Assembly (NCBI GenBank): GCA_910579595.1
Contig: CAJTVM010000011.1
Location: 1-48,073, forward strand
DNA: 48,073 nucleotides
Reading direction: 5' to 3'
Origin: an uncultured Oscillospiraceae bacterium
GTDB lineage: Bacteria; Bacillota; Clostridia; Oscillospirales; Oscillospiraceae
The translations under genes were made by a program, and so were the position numbers. Shown here one piece after another: positions 26,251-35,331 of the stretch. Position 1 is the stretch's first letter. Each line of letters begins with the position of its first letter. The notes under the pieces were generated by a model. The model did no database searches. It had not been told where the DNA came from and saw only the letters and a list, made by a program, of their open reading frames with translations.

Positions 26251-27117
26251 TCACGCCTTTCCTAATTTTTGGTTGATTCGCTCATAAAAGCTTCGCCCAG
26301 TGAGTTTGACCAGCCGTGTCGTCTGCCTGGAGCGGCGGCATTCCACCCAGTCCCCCGACTGAACACGGAAGGCCCTCCCGCCATCAACAGACAGGTAGGC
26401 AGTTTTTTTGATCCCAGCTGCCAACCGCACGCCAACCGTACGGGCGCTGTCCAGAACAAAAGGCTTGGCGTGGAGGGAGTGGGCGCAGATGGGGGCAATA
26501 ATGATATTTTCCGCCGTAGGCTCCACAATGGGTCCTCCTGCCGCCATAGAATAGGCGGTGGATCCGGTAGGGGTGGCCACCACAATCCCATCCCCGGAAA
26601 AGGAGGAGATCACCACTCGATCCCCCGTCACCTCCAGATCCAGCACACGGGCTACCGCTCCTTTGGTGATCACCGCGTCATTCAGCGCAAGCTCCGTGAA
26701 CACCGGGCGGCCCTCCCGCCGCACCGTTACATCCAACATCATCCGCCGCTCCGTGCCGAACCGGCCCCCGGCCAGTCGAGAGAGCAGGGACAGCTCATTG
26801 TGCTCCAGCTCCGCCATAAAGCCAACGCTTCCCAAATTCACCCCCAGCACAGGGATATTCCTTGCGGTGGCCTCCCGGGCAGAGTGGAGAATGGTCCCGT
26901 CCCCGCCGAAGCACACCAGCACATCTGCCCCCTCCAGCTCCTGGGGCAACTTTCCCAGAGGCAGATCGGCGGGCAGCTCCAGCCGGCTTCCTTCATCCAG
27001 CTCAAAGGGGAGGCACACTACGGTTTCCACGCCGCTGCGCTCCAGCACACGCCGGGCAAACTGCGCCGCGCGCAGCCCCCTGTCCCGGTAAGGGTTTGGA
27101 CTTAGTACGATTTTCAT
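26251..27117 (-). CDS. nadK: NAD kinase
   Basis: NadK phosphorylates NAD to NADP. The GGDGTILHSAR motif (diagnostic), LGSVGFMAEL and the later TPTGSTAYSMAAGGP segment are present. Length 288 is normal. It overlaps tlyA by 4 bases. Confidence 0.97.
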   Translation of the reverse strand: MKIVLSPNPYRDRGLRAAQFARRVLERSGVETVVCLPFELDEGSRLELPADLPLGKLPQELEGADVLVCFGGDGTILHSAREATARNIPVLGVNLGSVGFMAELEHNELSLLSRLAGGRFGTERRMMLDVTVRREGRPVFTELALNDAVITKGAVARVLDLEVTGDRVVISSFSGDGIVVATPTGSTAYSMAAGGPIVEPTAENIIIAPICAHSLHAKPFVLDSARTVGVRLAAGIKKTAYLSVDGGRAFRVQSGDWVECRRSRQTTRLVKLTGRSFYERINQKLGKA

Positions 27118-27923
27118 TGTCCCTCCCCTTTCAATGCCTCATGGGACGCACGGACCAACTCCTTCAAATCGCAGTCAAAGCCATCCCCGGCCCCAACACA
27201 AAGGTAGCCCAAATATTCGATATTTCCTTCCGGTCCCCGTATAGGTGAAAAGTCTAATCCCTTTACAGAAAAATCCGACTGTGCGGCGTGGCGGAGAAAC
27301 TGCTCCAGCACCTCCAGATGGACGACGGGGTCTCGTACCACGCCTTTCTTGCCCACCTTCTCACGGCCTGCCTCGAATTGGGGCTTCACCAGCGCCGCCA
27401 CCTCTCCCCCATCCTTCAGCAGCGGCCGGAGGGTGGGCAGAATCAGTCCCAGCGAGATGAAGGACACATCAATGGAGGCAAAATCCAGTGGATCCGGGAT
27501 CTGTTCCCGGTTAAGATACCGGGCATTGGTGCGCTCCAAACACACCACCCGGGGATCGTTCCGAATCGCCCAGGCCAGCTGGCCGTAGCCTACATCCACG
27601 GCATACACCTTTGCCGCACCGTTTTTTAGCATACAGTCGGTAAAACCGCCAGTGGAAGCCCCAATATCGGCGACGATTTTGTCCTTGAGCGCGATGGGAA
27701 AGGATTTCATGGCCTTTTCCAGCTTCAGCCCACCCCGGCTCACGTAGGGCAAGGCCTGACCACGAACCTCCAAAACGGTACCTTCGTCCATGCCCTGCCC
27801 CGCTTTGTCGCAGCGGCGCTCCCCGGCATAAACCTGGCCTGCCATGATGATAGCCTGAGCCTTTTGCCGGCTCTCCGCCAGCCCCTGCTCCACCAAGAGC
27901 ACGTCCAAACGCTTTTTAGCCAC
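27114..27923 (-). CDS. tlyA: TlyA-family rRNA 2'-O-methyltransferase
   Basis: The N-terminal S4 RNA-binding domain (about residues 3-60) precedes an FtsJ-like methyltransferase domain with VADIGASTGGFTDCML as the SAM site and the DVSFISL segment. TlyA methylates ribosomal RNA riboses; the old name hemolysin is misleading. It lies between dxs (8-base overlap) and nadK, the standard order. Confidence 0.95.
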   Translation of the reverse strand: MAKKRLDVLLVEQGLAESRQKAQAIIMAGQVYAGERRCDKAGQGMDEGTVLEVRGQALPYVSRGGLKLEKAMKSFPIALKDKIVADIGASTGGFTDCMLKNGAAKVYAVDVGYGQLAWAIRNDPRVVCLERTNARYLNREQIPDPLDFASIDVSFISLGLILPTLRPLLKDGGEVAALVKPQFEAGREKVGKKGVVRDPVVHLEVLEQFLRHAAQSDFSVKGLDFSPIRGPEGNIEYLGYLCVGAGDGFDCDLKELVRASHEALKGEGQ

Positions 27924-29751
27924 GCTCTATCACCTCCAATGCCCTGCGGCAGATGGACGCCCCGTCAATTCCACACAGCGCCCGCAGTTCCGTCACAGTG
28001 CCATGCTGTACAAAGCGGTTTCCCAGATTCACCAGTACCAGCTTCACACCGTCCACCCCTCGGAGGGTCAGCTCGGCAGCGATCCTGCGCCCCACGCACC
28101 CGGCATCTACGCACTCCTCTGCCACCACCAGCCGTCCGGTCTTTTTGACGCAGGCGGCCACGGTGTCCACATCCAGCGGCGCAGTGCTGTTCAGCTTCAC
28201 CACTTGGGCAGATCTCCCTTTTTCCTCCAACCGCTTTGCCGCTGCCAACGCCTCGTTGATAATAGTGCCGTATGTCACAATGGTCACATCTGTACCGGGG
28301 CGGATGACGCTGGCCCCTTCAATACCGCACATGGACCGGTATTCCCCCTCGCCACCCTTGGGGTAGCGCACTGCCACCGGGCCGCGCACCTTTTCCACCG
28401 CATAGCGCAGCATAGCCCGAAGCTCCTCAAAGCTGGCGGGGCAGAGAACTTTCATCCCGGGCACCGAGTCGAGATAATTCACGTCAAATACGCCGTGGTG
28501 GGTCTCCCCGTCCTCACCGGACAGTCCTGCCCGATCCACACCCAGCACCACATGAAGCCCCTGGATTGCAACGTCATGGATCAGCATATCGTAGGCCCGC
28601 TGCAAAAAGGTGGAGTAAATAGCCGCCACCGGGATCACCCGCTGCTTGGCCATTCCTGCGGCCATGGCCACGGCGTGTCCCTCGGCAATCCCAACGTCAA
28701 AGAAACGCTGGGGATACTCCTGTGCAAATCGATCCAGCCCCGTACCGCTGCGCATAGCGGCGGTGATGGCACACACATCCTCCCTCTCCGATGCCAGACG
28801 GCACATGGTTTCCCCGAACACAGAGGAGAAGCTCTCCCCGTGGCTGTCCAAGGCGGCGCCGTTCTCCCGGCAGAAGGGTCCAACGCCATGGAATTTATCC
28901 GGCTCCTTTTCCGCAGGTGGATAGCCTTTTCCCTTTACAGTCTTAATATGGAGCAGAACCGGGCAGTCCAACTCCTTGGCGTATCGCAGCAGCCGGGTAA
29001 GGTAGTTTACATCATGGCCGTCTACTGGGCCAAGATATGTAAAGCCCATATCCTCAAACATACTGCAATGGAGCACCGCGTCTTTCACCGCCTGCTTGGT
29101 TCGATGGGTGAAGCGGTACACCCCACGACCAACTGCGGTGGCACCAGTAACCTTCCGGTACACTTTTTTAAATCGGAGGTACTGGGGCTTCAACCGCTGC
29201 TGGGCCAGATGGCGGGCCACACCACCCACGTTTTTGGTGATGGACATCCCATTGTCATTGAGGATCACCACAATTTGTTCCCCGCTCTGTCCTGCATCGG
29301 ACAGGCCCTCATATGCAAGGCCGCCGGTCATGGCCCCGTCCCCCAGCATAGCCAGTACACTGTAATCCTCCCCGCTGATTGTCCTGGCCCGGGCCATCCC
29401 CAGGGCCACCGACACCGCATTGGAGGCGTGTCCGGCAATAAAGGCGTCTGCCCGGTGCTCCCTGGGCTTTGGGAAGCCGGACAGGCCGCCCAGCTTGCGC
29501 AGGCTGTCCATCTGCCCGTCCCGCCGGGTGAGGATCTTATGGGCATAGCACTGGTGGCCCACATCAAATACCAGTCTGTCCGTATCCAGATCAAATACCC
29601 GATGGATGGCCACTGTTGCCTCCACCACCCCCAGGTTGGAGGCCAGATGGCCGCCGGTCCTGGAGACGCTGTCCACAATCCGCTCCCGCAGCTGATCGCA
29701 CAGCAGCCGGGCCTGCAAATCGGTAATTTCATTCAAACAATCCGGAATCAT
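27916..29751 (-). CDS. dxs: 1-deoxy-D-xylulose-5-phosphate synthase
   Basis: Dxs joins pyruvate and glyceraldehyde 3-phosphate using thiamine diphosphate, the entry to the MEP pathway. ThDP-binding GDGAMTGG, the N-terminal GGHLASNLGVVE and the transketolase-like central and C-terminal domains are present. ATG 29751 gives 611 residues, with AAGGTG upstream; the extra frame before it is not Dxs-like. It pairs with ispA upstream and with ispD/ispF in the same window. Confidence 0.97.
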   Translation of the reverse strand: MIPDCLNEITDLQARLLCDQLRERIVDSVSRTGGHLASNLGVVEATVAIHRVFDLDTDRLVFDVGHQCYAHKILTRRDGQMDSLRKLGGLSGFPKPREHRADAFIAGHASNAVSVALGMARARTISGEDYSVLAMLGDGAMTGGLAYEGLSDAGQSGEQIVVILNDNGMSITKNVGGVARHLAQQRLKPQYLRFKKVYRKVTGATAVGRGVYRFTHRTKQAVKDAVLHCSMFEDMGFTYLGPVDGHDVNYLTRLLRYAKELDCPVLLHIKTVKGKGYPPAEKEPDKFHGVGPFCRENGAALDSHGESFSSVFGETMCRLASEREDVCAITAAMRSGTGLDRFAQEYPQRFFDVGIAEGHAVAMAAGMAKQRVIPVAAIYSTFLQRAYDMLIHDVAIQGLHVVLGVDRAGLSGEDGETHHGVFDVNYLDSVPGMKVLCPASFEELRAMLRYAVEKVRGPVAVRYPKGGEGEYRSMCGIEGASVIRPGTDVTIVTYGTIINEALAAAKRLEEKGRSAQVVKLNSTAPLDVDTVAACVKKTGRLVVAEECVDAGCVGRRIAAELTLRGVDGVKLVLVNLGNRFVQHGTVTELRALCGIDGASICRRALEVIERG

Positions 29752-29803
29752 GGACGCACCTTCTTTCTTCGCTCCGGGCTCTGCCCGCAGCAATCCCGCA
29801 AAT

Positions 29804-30244
29804 TTACCATATTGGGAGCAAACTGCCCCCAACCCCCATGGCGATGCCCAAGGCCGCGCCTACCGCCACCTGCAAGGGCGTGTGGCCGATGAGCTCTTTC
29901 AGCTCAGCCTCGAACTCCTCTGGCTTTCCTTCCCCCCAGCTGCGCAGGAGCTGGTTCAGTACCCTAGCCTGTTTCCCGGTCTCCAGGCGGACATTAGCTG
30001 CGTCATACATGACAATAAAGGCCAGTACCGCCGCCACCGCAAAAAGCGGTGAATCCACTCCGGTTTCAAACGCCGCGGCAACGGCACAGCTGCACACCAG
30101 CGCCGTATGGGAGCTGGGCATACCTCCTCCGGTAAACAGATAATTGATGTCAAATCTGTGGTAAACCGCCGTGGAGATCAGCAGCTTCAGCAGCTGTGCC
30201 ACCGCCCAGGCCGCCACCGCGATCAGCAGGATTTTGTTTACCAT
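29804..30244 (-). CDS. Divergent PAP2-family membrane protein (YuiD-like)
   Basis: The 146-residue protein has about four membrane helices and the GGMPSSHTALV segment typical of the divergent PAP2 (DUF212) family. A lipid phosphatase role is inferred from the family but is unproven; the usual full PAP2 signature is only partly present. Its place between ispA and dxs suggests a link to polyprenyl lipids. Confidence 0.88.
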   Translation of the reverse strand: MVNKILLIAVAAWAVAQLLKLLISTAVYHRFDINYLFTGGGMPSSHTALVCSCAVAAAFETGVDSPLFAVAAVLAFIVMYDAANVRLETGKQARVLNQLLRSWGEGKPEEFEAELKELIGHTPLQVAVGAALGIAMGVGGSLLPIW

Positions 30245-30263
30245 GTTCTACCGCCCTTCTGAT

Positions 30264-31148
30264 TCATTTTATCCGAATGGCCAGCGACTGCGCCAATTCG
30301 CACAAAAATTCCGTATTCTGGAACACTCCGGCAATGCTCTCCTGAGCCAGCCGGGTATGTTCCGCCACCAACCTGGCACACTTCTCCAAGCCGTACAGCG
30401 ACGCAAACGTGGTTTTCCCGTTGCCCGCGTCAGAGCCGATGGGCTTGCCCAGCTCCTCAGCGGTAGACTCCACGTCCAACATATCGTCCCGGATCTGGAA
30501 AGCCAGCCCCAGCTCCTGGGCATAGTGCTCCGCCGCCGCCCACTGCTCCAACGTAGGCTCCACCGGGGAGGCGATCACCCCCAGAAGGCAAGCCGCTTTC
30601 AACAGTGCCGCCGTTTTCCATGTATGGATCTGGGTCAGCCGTGCCTCGTCCAACTGCTGGCCCTCCTCCATGATATCTAAATACTGTCCCGCGCACATTC
30701 CGCCGCACCCCGCCGCCGCAGCCAGCACTCCGCAGGCTCTGGCGTTCGCCGCCGGATCTGTCCGCTTGGACAAGGACAGCCGCTCAAAAGCCGCTGTTTG
30801 CAGCGCGTCCCCCGCCAGCAGGGCCAGCCACTCGCTGTATTTCACATGGCAGGTGGGCTTGCCCCGGCGCAGTTCGTCATCGTCCATGCAGGGCAGGTCA
30901 TCATGGATAAGTGAATAGGTGTGAAGCATTTCTACTGCACAGGCATAGTCCAGCGCCGGCTCCATCTGCCCGCACAGCGCCTGACAGAATTTCAGCGCCA
31001 GAACAGGCCGCACTCGCTTGCCCCCGGCCAGCAGGCTGTATCGCATGGCATCCAGCAGCCCTTTGTTTGGACCATCCTTCAGAAAACAGTTGGACAGCTC
31101 CTTTTCCACAAGATCCAACGCCGCCTCATACTCCTGGCCGTAATTCAT
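30264..31148 (-). CDS. ispA: Polyprenyl (farnesyl/geranylgeranyl) diphosphate synthase
   Basis: IspA condenses IPP with allylic diphosphates. The first aspartate-rich motif is DDLPCMDDDELRRG and the second is QIRDDMLDV. Length 294 is typical of short-chain synthases of Bacillota. It overlaps xseB by 4 bases. Chain length cannot be called with certainty from sequence alone. Confidence 0.95.
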   Translation of the reverse strand: MNYGQEYEAALDLVEKELSNCFLKDGPNKGLLDAMRYSLLAGGKRVRPVLALKFCQALCGQMEPALDYACAVEMLHTYSLIHDDLPCMDDDELRRGKPTCHVKYSEWLALLAGDALQTAAFERLSLSKRTDPAANARACGVLAAAAGCGGMCAGQYLDIMEEGQQLDEARLTQIHTWKTAALLKAACLLGVIASPVEPTLEQWAAAEHYAQELGLAFQIRDDMLDVESTAEELGKPIGSDAGNGKTTFASLYGLEKCARLVAEHTRLAQESIAGVFQNTEFLCELAQSLAIRIK

Positions 31149-31372
31149 TGTGCATCTTCCTCCCTAAAGGGCTCCTCGCTGTCATCCGCCAGCAAGAGGT
31201 TCACCTTCTGCTCCGCCTTGCCCAACAGCTCCTCGCACTGGCCTGCCAGCTTGGCCCCCTCCTCAAACAGCTTCAGAGACTCATCCAGACCACACTCGCC
31301 CCGCTCCAGCAGCCCCACAATCTCCTCCAAACGGCCCATAGCCTGCTCAAAGGATGGTTTTTTTACCGCCAT
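31145..31372 (-). CDS. xseB: Exodeoxyribonuclease VII small subunit
   Basis: The 75-residue helical protein starts MAVKKPSFEQAMGRLEEIV and contains the family core LERGECGLDESLKLFEEG. With XseA it forms the ExoVII nuclease that degrades single-stranded DNA. It overlaps xseA by 10 bases and ispA by 4. Confidence 0.95.
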   Translation of the reverse strand: MAVKKPSFEQAMGRLEEIVGLLERGECGLDESLKLFEEGAKLAGQCEELLGKAEQKVNLLLADDSEEPFREEDAQ

Positions 31373-32649
31373 GTCCTCTCCTCCTTTTCCTTCACTTCAC
31401 AGCGCAGCACACCGTTGGAAACCAGCACATCCAGCACCTCCCCGGGCTGCACCGCCGCAATGGAGGACACCACGTCCTCCCCCCGTCTGGCGATGGCATA
31501 CCCCCGCCCCAGCACCTTCAACGGGCTCAGGGCATCCAACCCCACCGACAGACGGCCCAGCTGCCCCCGCAGCCTTGCCAGCCGCGCCTGCATAGCCAGC
31601 GGAAGCCGCGTCTGGGCAGCGTGGAAGGTGCGCGTCCCGCCCTCCACCTCCCGGCGCAGGGCAAGGCCCATCCGACGGCGCAGATCGTCCACCGCCATCT
31701 GCCGATCCTGAATGGGGGCCTTGCAATCCGTCAGCGCCCGACTGTTTTTCAGCCGTTCCAGCTCCCGCCATGCCCCGCTCAGCCGGTTCTGCAAGCTCCG
31801 GGCCAGCCGCTTATTCAACTGAGCCAGCCGCGCCTGCGCCTCCGCCTGATCGGGGACAGCCAGCTCGGCGGCATTGGACGGGGTGGCCGCCCGCACATCT
31901 GCTACATAGTCCGCAATGGTCACATCCGGCTCATGACCCACAGCGGAGATAACCGGGATATTGGAAATGTAGATGGCACGGGCTACCACTTCCTCGTTAA
32001 AGGCCCACAAATCCTCTTTCGAGCCGCCCCCGCGCCCGGTAATAATCAGATCAATATCCGCCCGATTGTTCAGGCGGTGAATTGCGGCGGCAATCTCCCC
32101 TGCCGCTTCACTCCCCTGCACCCGGACAGGAACCACCAGAACCTCCGTCATCGGCCAGCGGGCACCTAAAATCCGCAGCATATCTCGCACCGCCGCCCCC
32201 ACTGGGGAGGTGACCAGCGCGATTTTTTTCGGATACCGGGGCAAGGGCTGCTTTACATCCGCGTCAAATAGCCCTTCCCCCTCCAAACGGCGGCGGAGCC
32301 TCTCAAACGCCTCATCCAGCGATCCCCGGCCATCGGGCAGAAGCTCGCTGCAATAGAGCTGATACGCCCCGTCCCGTGGATAAACCGACACCCGGCCAAA
32401 GGCCACCACCCGCATTCCATTGGCGGGGCGGAAGCGCAACCTTGCCGCCTCCCCCCGGAACATGACGCACCGCAGAGAACCCTGCTCATCCTTCATGGAA
32501 AAGTAGTGATGCCCGGAGGGGTAGCATTTATAATTGGAGATCTCCCCCCGCACCAAAAGCCCGGTCAACAGTTCATCCTGATCCATCAGTGACTTGACGT
32601 AACCGTTGACTTGGGAAACAGTATAGACAGGAATGCTCTCGATATTCAT
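31363..32649 (-). CDS. xseA: Exodeoxyribonuclease VII large subunit
   Basis: The N-terminal OB-fold (VRGEISNYKCYPSGHHYFSMKD) and the catalytic region (GHEPDVTIADYVADVRAATPSNAAE) are clear, followed by a long coiled-coil that holds small subunits. Length 428 is usual. It overlaps the Kae1-like gene by 4 bases. Confidence 0.97.
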   Translation of the reverse strand: MNIESIPVYTVSQVNGYVKSLMDQDELLTGLLVRGEISNYKCYPSGHHYFSMKDEQGSLRCVMFRGEAARLRFRPANGMRVVAFGRVSVYPRDGAYQLYCSELLPDGRGSLDEAFERLRRRLEGEGLFDADVKQPLPRYPKKIALVTSPVGAAVRDMLRILGARWPMTEVLVVPVRVQGSEAAGEIAAAIHRLNNRADIDLIITGRGGGSKEDLWAFNEEVVARAIYISNIPVISAVGHEPDVTIADYVADVRAATPSNAAELAVPDQAEAQARLAQLNKRLARSLQNRLSGAWRELERLKNSRALTDCKAPIQDRQMAVDDLRRRMGLALRREVEGGTRTFHAAQTRLPLAMQARLARLRGQLGRLSVGLDALSPLKVLGRGYAIARRGEDVVSSIAAVQPGEVLDVLVSNGVLRCEVKEKEERTWR

Positions 32650-33590
32650 CCCGCTATCCCCCGTTCCAGCGCCCGGTGAGTCAGAATCGCCACCCCCAGA
32701 GCGTTATCCGTGGAATACTGGGGCTGGGCAAACACCGCGCCACAGGCGCACTCCATTGCGGCGCGGATCTGCCGGTTGGAGGCCACCCCGCCAGAGCACA
32801 GCACCGGCAGACCCGGCCAACGCTTCTGCGCCTGCTCCGTGGCCCGCAAAATCACGCCAGTAATGGTGTCAATGACAAACCGGGCAATGTTGGCGGGCTT
32901 CTCTCCCCTTTCCAGCAATTCCTTCACCTTATTCTCCATACCGGATAGAGAGAATGTCAAGTCTTTTAGCTTTACATGAAAACCAAGGCCCGCATCCGCC
33001 TGACCGTACAGCGCGTCCAGCGCCTTCCCTGCCGGAAAAGGGAGACCCAGCAACACCCCCGTGCGGTCGATGAGCTGCCCTGCGGCAATATCGCTGGTGC
33101 CGCCTACCGCCTCCGCACGGACGGTGTGGCCCTCCGGCACCACCTTCAAAAGCTCGGTGGTGCCGCCGGAAAGATGCCATGCCAAATGGGGCTTGTCCAG
33201 CAGAGCCTCCCGTCCCGCCGACCAAGCCGCCGCCGCGATATGCCCCTGCTGGTGGGAACAGGGATAAAACGGCACCCCCAGCGCTGCCGCCAAGGCCCGT
33301 CCCTCCCCTTCGCCCACCAGGAAGCAGGGCATATAAGACCCCTCCACCTCCCGGGGCTTTGTGGACGCGCCCACTGCGGCGATCTCACCCACCGCCCCGT
33401 CGGCGCGGAGCTGCTCCACCATCAGGTGCAGCCGTTTGACGTGCTGGAACAGCGCATCGCTCTGCCGCAGGCCCAGCGCCCCCTCGGGGACGGTAAGCAG
33501 CTTTCCCCGGTTTTCCGCCGCCCCGCCGCCGAACACCGCAGCGGAGGTGGTGTAGTTGCTGGTGTCAAAGCCCAAACATTGTGCTGTCAT
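32646..33590 (-). CDS. Kae1/TsaD-like paralogue (peptidase M22 family)
   Basis: The protein (314 residues from ATG 33590) has the actin-like ATPase fold of TsaD/Kae1. The metal-binding HQQGH pair, SGGTTELL and the late STDNALGVAI aspartate motif are kept. No tsaB or tsaE lies nearby, and the gene sits between nusB and xseA where B. subtilis has folD. Clostridia commonly carry such a second Kae1-like protein beside the true TsaD. Whether it makes t6A is unknown. Confidence 0.85.
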   Translation of the reverse strand: MTAQCLGFDTSNYTTSAAVFGGGAAENRGKLLTVPEGALGLRQSDALFQHVKRLHLMVEQLRADGAVGEIAAVGASTKPREVEGSYMPCFLVGEGEGRALAAALGVPFYPCSHQQGHIAAAAWSAGREALLDKPHLAWHLSGGTTELLKVVPEGHTVRAEAVGGTSDIAAGQLIDRTGVLLGLPFPAGKALDALYGQADAGLGFHVKLKDLTFSLSGMENKVKELLERGEKPANIARFVIDTITGVILRATEQAQKRWPGLPVLCSGGVASNRQIRAAMECACGAVFAQPQYSTDNALGVAILTHRALERGIAG

Positions 33591-33597
33591 ACCGCCC

Positions 33598-34053
33598 TCA
33601 CTCCTGTTCCGGCAGCTCGGTGCGGACAAAAGAGCCTAAGATGCCGTTGATGAACTTGACCACATCTTCATCAACATACTTTTTGGCAATTTCCACCGCC
33701 TCATTGATAGCCACCTTATTGGGGATATCCGGCATATACAGAATCTCGTACATGGTCACCCGCATAATGGCGGAGGCCACCCTGTCAATGCGGGAAAATC
33801 GCCAGCCCTTGGCATACTTCTCAATATAGCCGTCCAGCTCAGCCCCATGGCCGCCCACCCCACGCACCAGGGTGGTGATGTAACCCAGCTCGCCCTCGCC
33901 GGGAAATTCCGTGTACAGCGGTTCATCCTTTGCTCGGGCCGCGAAGGCATCCAGGGTGAGCTCCCGCTCCAGCAGCGCTTCGGCCCTGTCGCTGGAAAAG
34001 GCAAGCTCAAAGGCAAGGTGCACCGCAATCTCACGGGCGGTACTTCTATTCAT
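33598..34053 (-). CDS. nusB: Transcription antitermination factor NusB
   Basis: NusB binds boxA RNA with NusE (S10) in rRNA antitermination. The N-terminal arginine-rich start (MNRSTAREIAVHLAFEL) and C-terminal PNKVAINEAVEIAKKYVDEDVVKFINGIL are typical. ATG 34053 gives 151 residues; AAAGGA lies upstream. Confidence 0.95.
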   Translation of the reverse strand: MNRSTAREIAVHLAFELAFSSDRAEALLERELTLDAFAARAKDEPLYTEFPGEGELGYITTLVRGVGGHGAELDGYIEKYAKGWRFSRIDRVASAIMRVTMYEILYMPDIPNKVAINEAVEIAKKYVDEDVVKFINGILGSFVRTELPEQE

Positions 34054-34130
34054 GGGAATCATCCTTTCCCGGCACAATCCGCCGGCGTTTCTCTCTATGG
34101 GTACAAAACTCCATTTTGTATATCCAGTAC

Positions 34131-34136
34131 ATTATA
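34131..34136 (-). promoter_or_regulatory. Candidate -10 box for the nusB operon
   Basis: TATAAT at 34131-34136 on the minus strand lies 77 bases before nusB, just after the asp23 terminator. The -35 region is T-rich without a clear TTGACA, so only the -10 is offered. Confidence 0.45.
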
Positions 34137-34179
34137 CACGCAAGAGGGAAAAAAGAAAACACTTTTTTGTTTTTTGGCG

Positions 34180-34208
34180 AAAAAAGAGCCGGGCCCCCAG
34201 CCCGGCTC
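34180..34208 (-). terminator. Terminator after the Asp23/Gls24 gene
   Basis: GAGCCGGGC (34186-34194) and GCCCGGCTC (34200-34208) form a perfect 9-bp stem, followed on the minus strand by TTTTTT (34180-34185). It ends the asp23 transcript. Confidence 0.92.
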
Positions 34209-34222
34209 AAATTGAAATCGCG

Positions 34223-34591
34223 TTACTTCTGGAAGGTCACTCCCACCACAGCCACATTGACGCAGGACACACCCAGCCCGCTGGTGTTCTCTACCGCGCT
34301 GAACACCGCGTCCTGCACCGCGCGGGCCACATCGGTGACCACATAGCCGTACCGCACCAGAATGGACAGATCCACCGCCACCTTCTCGTCCTCCAACGAA
34401 AGACGTACGCCCTTGGTCAGCGCCTTGCGGTTGGCTGTGGCAGTGGCATCGCTGCTCAAACCGGAGCCGAGACAACTCACACCCTCTACATCCACTGCTG
34501 CCGCCGCCGCGATGACAGCCAGCACCTCCTCGGAAATGCTGACGCTGCCCAGCTCACTTTCATGGGAGATATATTCCCTGCCTTCGGCCAT
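34223..34591 (-). CDS. Asp23/Gls24 family envelope stress protein (YqhY-like)
   Basis: The 122-residue protein has the Asp23/Gls24 signature (SISEEVLAVIAAAAA; VDLSILVRYGYVV; VNVAVVGV). In B. subtilis the equivalent yqhY lies between accBC and nusB, so the position matches although accBC is absent here. Family members are membrane-associated or modulate fatty-acid synthesis; the role here is not determined. It is flanked by its own promoter and terminator. Confidence 0.9.
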   Translation of the reverse strand: MAEGREYISHESELGSVSISEEVLAVIAAAAAVDVEGVSCLGSGLSSDATATANRKALTKGVRLSLEDEKVAVDLSILVRYGYVVTDVARAVQDAVFSAVENTSGLGVSCVNVAVVGVTFQK

Positions 34592-34623
34592 AACGCCTCA
34601 CGCTCCTTTTCTGAGTTGAGGGT

Positions 34624-34652
34624 ATTATATCACCCCAGCGGAAAAAATACAA
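34624..34652 (-). promoter_or_regulatory. Vegetative promoter of the Asp23/Gls24 gene
   Basis: TTGTAT (34647-34652) and TATAAT (34624-34629) on the minus strand are 17 bases apart, 32 bases before the start codon. No strong terminator was seen between spoIIIAH and this promoter. Confidence 0.8.
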
Positions 34653-34667
34653 TCCTATTTTTGCGCT

Positions 34668-35297
34668 TTATGGCTCCGCCTCAATGATGGTGATCTTGTT
34701 GAAGGCGAGACTGGTTTCCTCCATGACAATCTCGGCAATCTTGGCAATATCCGTCTCGTTCAGCCCATCGGAGGTGGAGGACACCACCACGCTGGCGCTG
34801 TTGTCGTTGATGAAGCACACACAGTCGCCGTAGCCTTTGGCGGTAACCAGGTTTTCCACCTTAGCCTCAGACATGGTAAGGGCCGCCATGGCCTGGATAG
34901 AGGCGTTGGCCTCATCCACAATGGTCTGCTGGGCATTCTCATCACCGGCGGCCTGCTGGAGCAGCTCCAGGGCGCTGTCCCGGGCCTGCTGCCGGTTCAG
35001 CCGCGCCGAGGCAAAATATCCGGTGGATACAGTGCCCTCCGGCAGCTGGCTGGCCGCGGCGCTGGGGTCTGCGCTGGCATCGGGGCTTTGGCTGGCCGTC
35101 ACACCCGCGTCCACACCATCGTCCTTCTCACCGCTCTCCCCGTTGACCAGGGTAGTCTGTCCCAGCAGCTTTCCGCTTCCATTGCCGCTGGTTCCTCCCT
35201 CCGCCGCCTCTCTGCCGTACGACCAGTTCAGATACACCGCCGCCCCCACAAACAGGACGATTGCTACTACCACTGCGTTACGTTTCCAAACACTCAT
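34668..35297 (-). CDS. spoIIIAH: Stage III sporulation protein AH
   Basis: SpoIIIAH is the mother-cell ring protein that pairs with forespore SpoIIQ across the intermembrane space. One N-terminal helix (NAVVVAIVLFVGAAVYLNW) anchors a C-terminal ring-building YscJ/FliF-like domain (about residues 110-205). A low-complexity linker rich in Ser, Asp and Gln lies between. ATG 35297 has GGAGG 8 bases upstream (209 residues). It is the last gene of the operon. Confidence 0.93.
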   Translation of the reverse strand: MSVWKRNAVVVAIVLFVGAAVYLNWSYGREAAEGGTSGNGSGKLLGQTTLVNGESGEKDDGVDAGVTASQSPDASADPSAAASQLPEGTVSTGYFASARLNRQQARDSALELLQQAAGDENAQQTIVDEANASIQAMAALTMSEAKVENLVTAKGYGDCVCFINDNSASVVVSSTSDGLNETDIAKIAEIVMEETSLAFNKITIIEAEP

Positions 35298-35331
35298 TGC
35301 TCTGCCCTCCATAATTTTTTACTTGAGGAGG

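Noticed and set aside
28003..29892. A 629-codon plus-strand frame opposite dxs
   Set aside because: Dxs motifs are intact on the minus strand; the plus frame gives a histidine/proline-rich product typical of an antisense shadow.
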